A stretch of DNA of 33,151 bases from JBAXLO01 sp037134755 (GCA_037134755.1 JBAXLO010000022.1:1-33151); one strand, 5' to 3'; counted from the first letter of the stretch, positions 1 to 9,192 are shown. Translations and numbers: made by a program. The notes: generated by a model from the letters alone, not told the origin.

Positions 1-216
1 AGATATAATAATGGTTTTAGATAGGCACGACCAACTATTTTGTCTATTACGCCAATAATACTATTATAAAATGCTTAATAACGAATTACAGGAAGAAATG
101 CCTAAAGTTTGTAGTGAGCTAAATTACTTAAAGTTGGAAGAAAATTACTAATTACGCCTTGTTGCCGGTAGGAAATACTTAGTATATCAATCCGTAAACA
201 GTAATTCGTAATTAAT

Positions 217-253
217 CAAAAAAAGCCGCTATCAAATTAATGATAGCGGCTCT
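217..253 (-). terminator. Rho-independent terminator of the DUF5689 gene
   Basis: An 11-bp perfect stem (224-234 with 241-251, arms AGCCGCTATCA and its complement) closes a 6-nt loop. Read on the minus strand it is followed by a run of T (the A-run at 218-224 on the plus strand). It lies just beyond the stop codon of the minus-strand gene at 277-1581, as expected for an intrinsic terminator ending that operon. The rest of 1-276 holds no gene that I can support, only AT-rich sequence with short degenerate repeats. Confidence 0.85.
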
Positions 254-276
254 ATTTATATTATAGCAATATAGAA

Positions 277-1581
277 TTATTTCTTGAGGTGCACTCCTTT
301 AACTATCACATCGGCAATCTCCCATGTAGGAACATTTACCGAGCCGCATGTGTACTTGAATGCCACATATACATTGGTAGCATGTACAAACGATAGATCG
401 AGATCGCCTGAACCAACAAAATTCCAATCGGCTCCGGCAGGTAAAGCAGCTCCAGTAATCTCTGTCCATGTAGCTACTGTTGGGTCACCAGTTCCGCTAT
501 AATTGGTCGAATAATAAGTCTTTAATGAACCATCACCAGTAGTTCCAAATTTCATTGCTGACTGGAAGTTAAATTTAGTACTTGAATATTGACTAAAGTC
601 TAAAGGAGGAGAGATTAACCAATCTTGATTAGTATCGCTTTGCGTAGCACTTACATAACCTGATATTTTAGCACAGGTAACAGCACCCGGAGTAGTATAT
701 TGCCCCCATACCTCAGTACCTTGCACACTGAATGAAGTAAATGCACCTAGGCCTGTTACAAACTTTTCTTCGATAAGCTTTTGAGAGTTGTCAACAACCC
801 AGTTAAGATCATTCATGTCTCTAATATAGAACTGAAGTGTAGTATTATATTGCCCAAGTACACCAACGATATTACCTTTGCCTGTAGGCATAAGATTAGC
901 TGCAAAACTAGCATAGTTACTTGTATATAATGTAATTTGATTGCCAGCATCATCAACTACTGTACGGCTTGTACCTGAAGTTGCAGTTACATCAGCAAAT
1001 ACTTGACCAGCTTCAAGAAAATGAACATTCTTAAAACATACCAAACGACTGTTAGCATTAGTAGGAACTGCTGCTAATGTGATAGTATCAGCTGCAGGAC
1101 AAGCTTCAGGCCGTCCATCTAAAAATAAGTGAAGATCGATTATAGGATCAGGAATTCTACCGATAGCTCCAGCAGATACATAACCTAATTCAAACTGTCC
1201 TTTATATTCGCCCATCATCAAACCTTTACATTTAACATATACGGTTTGTCCAACTTTAAATGAAGTATAAAGGCTAGCTCTATCAAGTTCTAATTCGAGA
1301 CCTGCAGTAGCATCTTCTATCATCATCTTTTTATATAAATTACCCGAAGCATCGTTAGCAACTACTATACCTTTTATTATTACAGTATCGCTTTTGATTG
1401 TATCTAAAGCACCAATAGTGTGCATTGCACGCAACTGAGCAATAGTAGTTGTAGCTGCAAAGTTTACATGAGGAACAATTACCGGTGGCTGATCAAAATT
1501 ATTATCTTTAATACAGCTGCTTAAACCAAGTACTAAAACTATAAGGAAAAAGCTTATAAAGTTTGTTTTAAAAGTTTTCAT
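277..1581 (-). CDS. DUF5689 / choice-of-anchor J lipoprotein
   Basis: 434 residues. The N-terminus is a lipoprotein signal ending in LSSC, with the lipidated Cys at about residue 23, so the protein should sit on the outer membrane or cell surface. Residues about 40-260 match DUF5689. The core (VIIKGIVVANDASG, then MIEDATAGLELEL, then VGQTVYVKCKG) reads like an OB-fold, a nucleic-acid-binding fold that also accompanies EEP nuclease domains in large extracellular nucleases. Residues about 268-434 look like a choice-of-anchor J domain (EEKFVTG near its start, then QDWLISPPLDFS), a jelly-roll seen in surface proteins. The gene lies 48 bp downstream of the TonB-dependent receptor on the same strand, so the two are probably co-transcribed, with the hairpin at 217-253 ending the unit. 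The family calls are from recognition. The role as a substrate-binding partner of the receptor is inference. Confidence 0.85.
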   Translation of the reverse strand: MKTFKTNFISFFLIVLVLGLSSCIKDNNFDQPPVIVPHVNFAATTTIAQLRAMHTIGALDTIKSDTVIIKGIVVANDASGNLYKKMMIEDATAGLELELDRASLYTSFKVGQTVYVKCKGLMMGEYKGQFELGYVSAGAIGRIPDPIIDLHLFLDGRPEACPAADTITLAAVPTNANSRLVCFKNVHFLEAGQVFADVTATSGTSRTVVDDAGNQITLYTSNYASFAANLMPTGKGNIVGVLGQYNTTLQFYIRDMNDLNWVVDNSQKLIEEKFVTGLGAFTSFSVQGTEVWGQYTTPGAVTCAKISGYVSATQSDTNQDWLISPPLDFSQYSSTKFNFQSAMKFGTTGDGSLKTYYSTNYSGTGDPTVATWTEITGAALPAGADWNFVGSGDLDLSFVHATNVYVAFKYTCGSVNVPTWEIADVIVKGVHLKK

Positions 1582-1629
1582 ATATATGTAATTATTATTA
1601 TTTCTTTATTAAATTATTTAAATCATTAA

Positions 1630-4326
1630 CTAAAAACGAACACTAAGGTTTAGGAAATAAGTACGACCAAAACCATAAAAATACTTGGGAGGAAATTTGT
1701 TAAGATCCTTATTTGTATAATCAAATCTCATTTGTTCGTATCCCCCTGTAACTATGTCTTTATTATCTAAAACATTACTAACACTTAAATTAATACTGTA
1801 ATAAATCCCTTTAATAGTCCAGGATTTACCTACAGAAGCATCAACAGTTGAACCGTTAGGAAGTTTTTGTTGATTAACAATACTTGCAATAAGAGGATCA
1901 CTTGGGTCCATATTGGCAACTGCTGCTGAAGTACGTCTGTCAGGATTGAAATCTAAGTACATCCCTGCATAATAGTTAAGATTTAGATTAACGAAATAAT
2001 TTTTAGGATGACGATAATTAAGACCTAATGTCATAGCCGACTGAGGTGTTCCAGCTACGTAGAAGTTCTTCATATAAACAGTCTTGGTAACATCAGCCTG
2101 CGAACCATTATCATAACTAATAGTTGCAGTAGGGCGTGAAGTATAACGATAGTTGCCTAAAGAAGCTACAGTAGTTATCGAAATTCTTTGAGAAGCCTTA
2201 ATCTCAGCACCAAATTCAATGCCTTGATGTGTTTTACTTACACCTGTCATCACATAATTAACGAATGTTGCTAAATCATCATCATAAAAGTATCTGATCT
2301 CACTTTGATCTTGAAACATTGTCTGGAACACAGTAAGTCTTAGTTTAAATGCAGGAAAACGGGCAATATAACTAATGTCACCAGCTTCTATCTTTTCACT
2401 CTTAATATCAGGAGTAAGTTCGTTCTTAGTACGTGGAGACACGAATGAATTAGCCTCATAAGGAGCACGTGTAGACCAATCTGCATTAGCTACAATAAAG
2501 TTTCTTCCATTAATCTTATAAGTAGCACCACCTTTTAAACCACCATCAATAAAGTTACTAACTTTAGAATCTCCATAAGAATTGGTTGGATAACGTCCGT
2601 TCATCATATTACCATGACGCCAGAAACTGGTAGCAGATAAATTACCTGCAAAGAAATAGTCAAGCTTGTTAGAAGTTAATTCTGTTTGAGCCCAAAGTAA
2701 ACCACTGTTTACATGCATATCGTAATCATATCCGAATTTATCACCAACATTAATCTTACGATTAGGATTGTTTAAATCATTTTGAAGTTTATTAGTATCA
2801 CCAATAAAATCTTGTTGAGCAAATTGGTCAATATCTACCCAATAGTTACCACCTAACAAATCATTAAGTACTTTAAAGTTATGACTAACCAATGATTTTA
2901 CTTCTAATCCACCATCAATACGTACATTTTTATTAACCTCTTTATTTAATAAGGTAGAAAAACTAAATTGATTCTGATCGTTTCTGCGTTCTTCAACTAT
3001 ATAATTAGCTTGAGTTCCCATATAGTTAGCAAGATAGTTTATCTGATATAGTTTGTTCCAATTTAACTGTGAAATTGATTGATTAGTTTGCCAAGCATTT
3101 GTACTGACAGCAATAGCATTAGCATCGGTTTGCCAACTTGGCAAGTAACGATAATAATCAGGACGAGGATCACTGGCATTATACCAGTTTAAAGCAGTAT
3201 TACCACTATAGCCAAATGAATAACCAAGAGATGTAGTAAGTTTAGTTTTGCTATCTAACACAAGATAATCGCTTAAAATAATCATTGGCTCATGAGAGTC
3301 TTTTACTCTTGCATTTCTAACTTCACCATTTTGATAACCCCAGTTAGGATTATAATACTTATTATTAGTAAGATCATAAGCTTCCTGAACGGCACCTGCT
3401 TGCATACCTCTTTTAGTAGGAGCACCATAAGCAGTTAAGCCAATACTATGGGAGTTGTTAAATTTCTTTTCGATAGATACAAAATAAGAATTAGCATCAT
3501 AAAAGATACCCTGCACATAACCTTCGCTACCCCATCTGCGTGAAGCACTAACGGTAAATGCCCAGTTGTTCTTCATTAAACCAGTAGAATAAGTAAGAGA
3601 AACACGGTTTGTGTACGTTTTATCTGATAAAGAATAACTAACTTTAAATTGTTTTCTTTGCAAAGATGCTCTTGTAGAAATGTTTGTTGCACCACCAACA
3701 GCTCCAAACGAAAAACGTGAAGGATTGATACCGCTGATAATTTCTTTATTACTTGTAGCATCATTCAATCCTCCCCATTCAGAGAAAGAAGGGCGACCAT
3801 TTTCAGCATCATTTACATTAATACCACTCATGTACACAGAGGAATTATCGGAGTCATAACCACGAGTTCTAAAATATTCCTGTCCGAAAACATAACTAGC
3901 AGTAGATGTAAACACATCACCTGATGAATGTAAAAGTCCTGACACGCTCTGACCTTTATTATCATCTTCCAGATCGAGCGTTGATAAATTAACTTCCGAA
4001 ATACCCTTTCTTTCTCCTTCTTCCGAAGCAACAGGAGTTAAAGAGATTTTAAGATTGTTACTTGCTGAATTAACTTTAATTATTAAAGTATAAGTTTCGA
4101 ACCCAATAGCATTAACTAATAAAGTTCTTTCACCATAAGGCACATTACTTATTTCGAAATAACCATTTGCATCAGTTGTAGTTTTAAGTTCATTAAGTTG
4201 AACTACTACTTGAGGAATTGCTTTTTCTGTTGATGGATCAATAATAATACCTGACACTTTGCCCTGCTGAGCATTCAGATAAATTGAACTAAACAGAAGA
4301 AACAATAAAAGTAAAATTTGTTTCAT
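1630..4326 (-). CDS. TonB-dependent outer-membrane receptor
   Basis: 898 residues. A signal peptide (cleavage near LNAQQ, residue 20) is followed by a carboxypeptidase-regulatory-like beta-sandwich at about 22-100 (GKVSGIIIDPSTEKAIPQVVV, with the typical DANGYFEISNVPYG). A plug domain follows at about 115-225 (YMSGINVNDAENGRPSF, FGAVGGATNIST), then a long beta-barrel ending in an aromatic residue (LNLSVRF), as outer-membrane barrels do. It would import a substrate across the outer membrane using TonB energy. No SusD-like gene is adjacent, so this is not a classical glycan SusCD pair. Its partner is instead the DUF5689 lipoprotein downstream, and a secreted EEP enzyme is divergently transcribed 245 bp away. 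The substrate cannot be read from the sequence. Nucleic acid breakdown products or phosphate esters are my inference from the neighbours. Confidence 0.92.
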   Translation of the reverse strand: MKQILLLLFLLFSSIYLNAQQGKVSGIIIDPSTEKAIPQVVVQLNELKTTTDANGYFEISNVPYGERTLLVNAIGFETYTLIIKVNSASNNLKISLTPVASEEGERKGISEVNLSTLDLEDDNKGQSVSGLLHSSGDVFTSTASYVFGQEYFRTRGYDSDNSSVYMSGINVNDAENGRPSFSEWGGLNDATSNKEIISGINPSRFSFGAVGGATNISTRASLQRKQFKVSYSLSDKTYTNRVSLTYSTGLMKNNWAFTVSASRRWGSEGYVQGIFYDANSYFVSIEKKFNNSHSIGLTAYGAPTKRGMQAGAVQEAYDLTNNKYYNPNWGYQNGEVRNARVKDSHEPMIILSDYLVLDSKTKLTTSLGYSFGYSGNTALNWYNASDPRPDYYRYLPSWQTDANAIAVSTNAWQTNQSISQLNWNKLYQINYLANYMGTQANYIVEERRNDQNQFSFSTLLNKEVNKNVRIDGGLEVKSLVSHNFKVLNDLLGGNYWVDIDQFAQQDFIGDTNKLQNDLNNPNRKINVGDKFGYDYDMHVNSGLLWAQTELTSNKLDYFFAGNLSATSFWRHGNMMNGRYPTNSYGDSKVSNFIDGGLKGGATYKINGRNFIVANADWSTRAPYEANSFVSPRTKNELTPDIKSEKIEAGDISYIARFPAFKLRLTVFQTMFQDQSEIRYFYDDDLATFVNYVMTGVSKTHQGIEFGAEIKASQRISITTVASLGNYRYTSRPTATISYDNGSQADVTKTVYMKNFYVAGTPQSAMTLGLNYRHPKNYFVNLNLNYYAGMYLDFNPDRRTSAAVANMDPSDPLIASIVNQQKLPNGSTVDASVGKSWTIKGIYYSINLSVSNVLDNKDIVTGGYEQMRFDYTNKDLNKFPPKYFYGFGRTYFLNLSVRF

Positions 4327-4395
4327 TTTGTTATATGTTGATTTTTAATTTCTTTTTTTAGTTTATATTAGTAATATTTATAAAATTTGAATCTG

Positions 4396-4403
4396 CAAAG
4401 TAA
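4396..4403 (-). promoter_or_regulatory. Possible -7 box for the receptor operon
   Basis: On the minus strand 4403-4396 reads TTACTTTG, one base from the Bacteroidota -7 consensus TAnnTTTG, about 70 bp ahead of the receptor start. It lies in the divergent intergenic region shared with the EEP gene. No clear -33 element is visible, so confidence is modest. Confidence 0.35.
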
Positions 4404-4508
4404 AGGAAAATTTCGATACCTTTTACATTTTAACAATAAATTAAACTAAGAAAAATTAAAAAAGGAATTAATTTTAAAAAATTAACATTATAATTATATT
4501 AACTAAAG

Positions 4509-4516
4509 TATCTTTG
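4509..4516 (+). promoter_or_regulatory. -7 promoter box (TATCTTTG) for the EEP gene
   Basis: TATCTTTG matches the Bacteroidota -7 consensus TAnnTTTG exactly and lies 55 bp before the EEP start codon. The same box followed by CAAAA recurs before the MATE gene at 26581. The -33 element is not obvious. Together with the weaker box at 4396-4403 it makes 4327-4571 a divergent promoter region. Confidence 0.6.
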
Positions 4517-4571
4517 CAAAAAAATAAATAACATATTTTAGTAGATCTACAAATTAAAAAATATTAATTGC

Positions 4572-5618
4572 ATGAAACTTAAAAACATTCTTACCTCCCT
4601 ATTTATTATACTACTTGTATTAATTTTAAAACCGATAAATGCCCAAGAAAAACAATATAAAGTTGGTTGTATAGGGTTTTATAATTTAGAGAACTTATAT
4701 GACACAATCCATCAAGAAGGCATTAGTGATGAAGAATTTACTCCTGATGGAAAGAGTCATTGGACATCGGAACGTTATAATTTAAAGATAATACATCTTT
4801 CGGAAGTTATTGCTCAGATAGGTGACGAATTAGTTAAAGGCGGACCGATATTAATGGGGCTTTCTGAGGTTGAAAACAGAAGTGTTGTTCAGGATTTAAT
4901 TAATGCACCAGCATTAAAGCCTTCTAATTATGGTATTGTTCATTATGATTCTCCTGATAAAAGAGGTATTGATGTTGCACTTATTTATCAGAAAGATCAT
5001 TTTAAAGTTATTAATAGCTATCCTGTGCCATTAAACATTCCTGAAATGGAAGAGTTTAAGACAAGAGATCAGTTGGTAGTAAAAGGCTTGTTTGATGGAG
5101 AACCATTAAATATTATAGTTAATCATTGGCCTAGTAGAAGTAGAGGACAGTCAGTAAGCGAACCATTAAGAATAGCTGCTGCTAAATTATGCCGTTCGAT
5201 AGCTGACTCGATGATGAGAGCAGATCAGAACACCAAAGTAATTATAATGGGCGACCTTAATGATGATCCTATTAATGAAAGTTTAACGAAAGCTTTTGCT
5301 GCTAATAGTACTATTGAAGACACTAAACCGGGAAACTTCTACAACCCGATGTATAAATTATTTAAAGAAGGTATTGGATCTTTAGCTTATCGCGATGAAT
5401 GGAATTTGTTTGATCAAATAATTGTTTCTTATCCCTTATTAGGTAATGATAAAACCAGCTATAAGTTCTTTAAAGCAAAGGTATGTAACAAATCTTTCTT
5501 AGCTACTAAAGAAGGTGCATTTAAAGGCTATCCTTTCAGAACTTATGTAGGCACTACATGGCAAGGTGGTTACAGTGATCATTTCCCTGTTTACATCTTT
5601 CTTGTTAAACAAAAGTAA
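4572..5618 (+). CDS. Secreted endonuclease/exonuclease/phosphatase family enzyme
   Basis: 348 residues with a cleavable signal peptide (hydrophobic stretch 9-20, cleavage after PINAQ near residue 25). The metal-dependent EEP phosphodiesterase fold is recognisable by its ordered motifs: FYNLENLYD (N38, E40), SEVEN (E99), the catalytic VNHWPSRSRG (H185), MGDLNDDP (D228, N230) and the terminal SDHFP (D336, H337). These are the residues that bind the divalent metal and activate water in DNase I-like enzymes. The set is complete, so the enzyme is probably active, most likely on DNA, RNA or another phosphodiester outside the cytoplasm. It has its own -7 box and is divergent from the receptor/DUF5689 operon. 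A gene of unknown function starts 40 bp downstream on the same strand. Family call is sure; substrate is not. Confidence 0.92.
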   Translation: MKLKNILTSLFIILLVLILKPINAQEKQYKVGCIGFYNLENLYDTIHQEGISDEEFTPDGKSHWTSERYNLKIIHLSEVIAQIGDELVKGGPILMGLSEVENRSVVQDLINAPALKPSNYGIVHYDSPDKRGIDVALIYQKDHFKVINSYPVPLNIPEMEEFKTRDQLVVKGLFDGEPLNIIVNHWPSRSRGQSVSEPLRIAAAKLCRSIADSMMRADQNTKVIIMGDLNDDPINESLTKAFAANSTIEDTKPGNFYNPMYKLFKEGIGSLAYRDEWNLFDQIIVSYPLLGNDKTSYKFFKAKVCNKSFLATKEGAFKGYPFRTYVGTTWQGGYSDHFPVYIFLVKQK

Positions 5619-5657
5619 GAGCCTTTTAAATCCTTACCTAATAATGAAAAACAGTGT

Positions 5658-6752
5658 ATGAATAACTACAAAACTCTTTTATACTATTGCCTGATCATTA
5701 CATTTGCTTTGATTAGCAATCTAAAGATATGTGCTCAGAACTTCGAAGGTATGCTTACATATTCTATCATTTATAAAGCTAAAACAAAAGAAGCAAACCT
5801 TAAACAGTTGGCAATTGCTCAAGGGGATAGTGATGTTGTTTTTATTAAGAAGGGCTTCTATAAATCAATAAGGAAATATAAAAACGATACTATAGGGACT
5901 TTGATTTATAATGCTACTGATAGTATGAAATGTTCACACTTGAAAGGTGATAACTATAGTTTTATTGAGAGTTTCGGTAAAGATATATCTGAACGTGCAG
6001 TTAAAACTAACAATTATTCGGTATTAGGTAATAATAATTGTGAAGTTTACCAGAGCAAAAAAGGAAGTACTACTTACACTTTTTATATACTTAAGGGTTC
6101 TATTCCAAACTCTGGTAACGACATGTCATTTACTTATGTTATCAATCCATTTAATGGTATTTTAACCGGACTAACTATTGAGAATCCTAATTACATCTCA
6201 ACAAGATTACTTGTCTCTAAGCAAGAATTAATGATTGATAATAAAGTATTTGATCTTGGTAAAACTATTAAGATAACTTCTCCTAATGATTTGACGAATG
6301 CTATTATTTCTTCTCAAAAACGTGACGAACTTCAGAAATGTATTAATAATAATGTGAAATATCCTTTCTATATGGATCTTAATAAACTGGAAGGTAAAGT
6401 ATTTATTGATTTATTTATTAATAATGAAGGAAAGATATTTGATAAGAAAGTGGAAGCTGATTTCTTTAGAGAGACAACAAAATATGACAAGATAAGTAGT
6501 AAGAAAAGGGTTGAACGTATTCGCAAAAAGATTCAAGCAAAGATTATTGCATCTTTGGATAAGTATTGTATAAATGATATTAAAATTGAAATCCCCAAAA
6601 CTAATACTGGTGTTGTTAACACAATGCTTAAAATCCCTGTTATATTTGGCAATATCTATTTTGATGATAGAGAATCTAATAATGATAATGATTCTTCTAT
6701 TGAAATGAATGACAACAATGATTATCACGACTTTTATGAGAATTATGATTAA
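5658..6752 (+). CDS. Exported protein with TonB C-terminal-like domain and acidic tail
   Basis: 364 residues. The signal peptide spans about 1-26 (ICAQNF cleavage region). Residues about 28-200 look like a beta-rich secreted domain beginning FEGMLTYSIIYK, loosely like the DUF4412/GLPGLI type; I am not sure of this. Residues about 220-325 resemble the TonB C-terminal domain: VKYPFYMDLNKLEGKVFIDLFINNEGKI has the P, GKV and G-K-I positions of that fold. The last 35 residues are almost only Asp, Asn, Glu and Ser (NDNDSS, NDNNDYHDFYENYD). There is no transmembrane anchor apart from the signal, so this is not an ordinary energy-transducing TonB. It sits between the EEP enzyme (40 bp upstream) and the S1/P1-like enzyme (45 bp downstream), probably in one transcript. 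The function is unknown. A periplasmic adaptor that engages a receptor is a guess. Confidence 0.75.
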   Translation: MNNYKTLLYYCLIITFALISNLKICAQNFEGMLTYSIIYKAKTKEANLKQLAIAQGDSDVVFIKKGFYKSIRKYKNDTIGTLIYNATDSMKCSHLKGDNYSFIESFGKDISERAVKTNNYSVLGNNNCEVYQSKKGSTTYTFYILKGSIPNSGNDMSFTYVINPFNGILTGLTIENPNYISTRLLVSKQELMIDNKVFDLGKTIKITSPNDLTNAIISSQKRDELQKCINNNVKYPFYMDLNKLEGKVFIDLFINNEGKIFDKKVEADFFRETTKYDKISSKKRVERIRKKIQAKIIASLDKYCINDIKIEIPKTNTGVVNTMLKIPVIFGNIYFDDRESNNDNDSSIEMNDNNDYHDFYENYD

Positions 6753-6797
6753 TCGATTTATAAATTAAATTTATAATCTATATTTTAAAACAAATAA

Positions 6798-7910
6798 ATG
6801 AGAAAGAGTTTATTCCTTATAGTTAGCGCAATAGGTTTATCGATACTATTTATAAGTTGGGGTGCTACCGGTCATAAAAAGATTAGCTTGAACTGCACAC
6901 TTTCATTCAATCAAGCAATGAATCAGTTTTTAGTATGGGGCGATTCTTTGCAAATCCATTCTTCGGATGCCGATGATCGCAAGTCAACGGATCCTAATGA
7001 AGCGCCTAAGCATTATATTGATATTGACAATTATTCAGAATTTAATTTATATCATCATATCTCTCAAAACTATGATTCTTTAGTAGCGTTACACGGGCTT
7101 AGTTATGTGATACAACAAGGTATTCTTCCTTATGCTACCAAAACTACTTTTGACACTTTAGTAGCTTGTTTTCAACGTTTGGATTGGCGTAAAGCAATGC
7201 TCACAACCTCTGATCTTGGTCATTATGTTGGTGATGGGCACATGCCATTGCATATTACCAATAATTATGATGGTTCTTTAACCAATCAAAATGGAGTTCA
7301 TTCGCGTTATGAATCTACTATGATTGATGCGCATGTAAATGATATTATTTATACAGGTGATACTATTTCGTTTATTACCAATGTTTCGCAATATATCTTT
7401 AATTATATTTATATTAATCACACTTATGTAGATTCTGTTTTACAGGCTGATGTTTATGCCAAACAGCTTGCCGGCAATACATATTCTACTGCTTACACCA
7501 ATGCTTTGTGGGATAAATCAAAAGGTTTTACAACAATGTTATTCAAAAATGCATCCCATGCGCTTGCCGAATTGCTTTACACTGCATGGGTTACTGCCGG
7601 AAGCCCTTCGATGACTCCCCAGTCTGTTCAACAGCTTAACAACCCATCAAAAATAAAGCTACACTGTACACCCAATCCTTTTATTAATTCAATTAAAATT
7701 GAATATACTTTATTAAATAATAATGATAATATTAGTTTAGATGTAAAAGATATTAAAGGTAATAAAGTAGAAATGCTGTTTACAGGCAAAAAACTTGCAG
7801 GTACTTACCAATTACTATGGCAACCTAAAGGCGTTAAAGAAGGGGTTTATTTTATTACACTTAAAACTGACAATACTTCTGTTTCACAAAAAGTAGTCTA
7901 TAATAAATAG
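6798..7910 (+). CDS. S1/P1 nuclease-like zinc enzyme with T9SS type A sorting domain
   Basis: 370 residues. Signal peptide cleavage after residue 20 would expose Trp21 as the mature N-terminus, and this superfamily uses that Trp to bind zinc. The other ligand positions are present with family spacing: H26, D57, H72, then H142-D146-H152 in SDLGHYVGDGHMPLH, and H168-E172. The W1/H6 and D/H spacing is like P1 nuclease. The final ligand is Glu, as in Bacillus phospholipase C, rather than the Asp of P1. The C-terminus (about 290-370: CTPNPFINSIKIEY ... GVYFITLKTDN) is a T9SS type A sorting domain, so the enzyme is exported through the outer membrane. It probably cleaves single-stranded nucleic acid or 3'-nucleotides; phospholipid is the alternative. 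It lies in the same direction and close behind the EEP gene and the TonB-C-like gene. Confidence 0.9.
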   Translation: MRKSLFLIVSAIGLSILFISWGATGHKKISLNCTLSFNQAMNQFLVWGDSLQIHSSDADDRKSTDPNEAPKHYIDIDNYSEFNLYHHISQNYDSLVALHGLSYVIQQGILPYATKTTFDTLVACFQRLDWRKAMLTTSDLGHYVGDGHMPLHITNNYDGSLTNQNGVHSRYESTMIDAHVNDIIYTGDTISFITNVSQYIFNYIYINHTYVDSVLQADVYAKQLAGNTYSTAYTNALWDKSKGFTTMLFKNASHALAELLYTAWVTAGSPSMTPQSVQQLNNPSKIKLHCTPNPFINSIKIEYTLLNNNDNISLDVKDIKGNKVEMLFTGKKLAGTYQLLWQPKGVKEGVYFITLKTDNTSVSQKVVYNK

Positions 7911-8778
7911 AGTTTATTTGATTATTACATTAAATTTGCTTACTTAAAATTATAAGCAATTACTCCCAAATTACTGCATATATGCATGAATAAAGTTACA
8001 ATATCTCTGTAAATCATAAAGATAATTGACTTTATGTTTCACTTTTAAGATAGTACTTCAGCTCAAAAACATTTGCAGGATGGGTCTTGTCACTTTCGGG
8101 AAGGGTCTTGTCAAAAACAAATCAATACCAATAAAAAAAATCCCTCCTTTTCAAAAATATTACTTGAAAGGAAAGGATTTAAATCACTTTATTAAATCTA
8201 TTTTATTCTTCTAATAAATTTAAGTAATTGAAGTTTAAAACAAAAAGTATCCAAAGTTACACTCTTATAACTTTAAACACTACAGATATTTGTATCTTTC
8301 TTCCTCTTTTTTTAAGTTCGGTGACTAAGTGGAGTTGTATCCGAACATAGTGGAAGGTTGAGGTGGGTTTAATGAATTGTTTTATCAAACTAAAACAAAA
8401 ATAAAATCTTCATGATATTCATTTGGGTTAATATTAGATATATTTAGAAACTTATATAAAAAGAGCGTTTAAAAATTGATTGATATAAATAAGTGTTTAT
8501 TATAAGCTGCTGATATGATATATATTAATTTACAATTGATCTAATTTATCACTAAAAGGATGGACTTATAAAGAAAATTAATGGACTTTTTGTTTTAATT
8601 TATTCGTTGTATTGAGTTGTTTATTGACATTTGTATAGATTCGATGAGGTGTTGGAGTTAGGAATGGAGAGTGGTGATATATTTACAGGGAGTAACTAGA
8701 ATTCTATAGAGACTTGTACTTTATTTATTGACTTGAATAGAAAATAAATTGAGGTTGTAAACTTTTCTAAAGATAATC

Positions 8779-9105
8779 AAAAGCGATTTACTAGGATTAA
8801 AAAGCGATTTATTGATATTGAAAAGATATTTATAGAGTTCATCAGGAAATTTATAGTGGTTAAAAAGACATTTATTGAGGTTATCGGGAATTCTAAAGAC
8901 ATTGTGAAGTTATTTACTGAAGTTGCCAGAAATTCTAAAGACATTATGAAGTTATTTATTGAGTTCAAAAGGAAAATTATTCGTTCCATTTAAAGATTTA
9001 TTCGTTCCATTAGGAAGTTTATTGAGATTTATTGAAGAAATTATTGCACAAATAGGTTTTTTTATTGCACAAACGGTAAATTTAAGTGCACAAATGGAAA
9101 TTTAA
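8779..9105. repeat. Degenerate tandem array, 21-bp period
   Basis: Twelve consecutive 21-bp units can be laid out from 8779 to 9030, with starts at 8779, 8800, 8821, 8842, 8863, 8884 and so on. Most carry an A-rich or GGAA start, a central TTTATT and an end like GAGTTCA or GAGGTTA. Some units alternate in pairs: 8884-8904 resembles 8926-8946, and 8905-8925 resembles 8947-8967. After a 12-bp phase shift three more units follow at 9043, 9064 and 9085, sharing TTGCACAAA or GTGCACAAA. Because 21 is a multiple of 3, one minus-strand frame stays open as heptads (SINxF type), which explains the spurious ORF at 8777-8989. The copies are strongly diverged, unlike the clean 21-bp array at 19439-19690. 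Confidence 0.75.
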
Positions 9106-9192
9106 TAAAATTTTAATTAAAATTACTAATTATGCTTATGAAAGGCACAATTACGAATTATGAAAAAATTAATGCCTGAAATTGAAAATTAA

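Noticed and set aside
6411..6728. 105-codon minus-strand ORF
   Set aside because: Lies entirely within the exported TonB-C-like gene and has the Ile/Asn-rich composition of an antisense shadow.
8026..8214. 62-codon plus-strand ORF after the S1/P1-like gene
   Set aside because: Composition is unlike a folded protein, there is no promoter box at a suitable distance, and it spans a direct repeat (GGGTCTTGTC).
8316..8360. Insertion-sequence end or structured RNA suggested by GTTCGG/CCGAAC and repeated AGTGGA
   Set aside because: Only a 6-bp stem with a long loop, no transposase or second end was found; too weak to call.
8777..8989. 70-codon minus-strand ORF with SINxF heptads
   Set aside because: It is the translation of the degenerate 21-bp array and stops where the array changes; no promoter box or protein family supports it.
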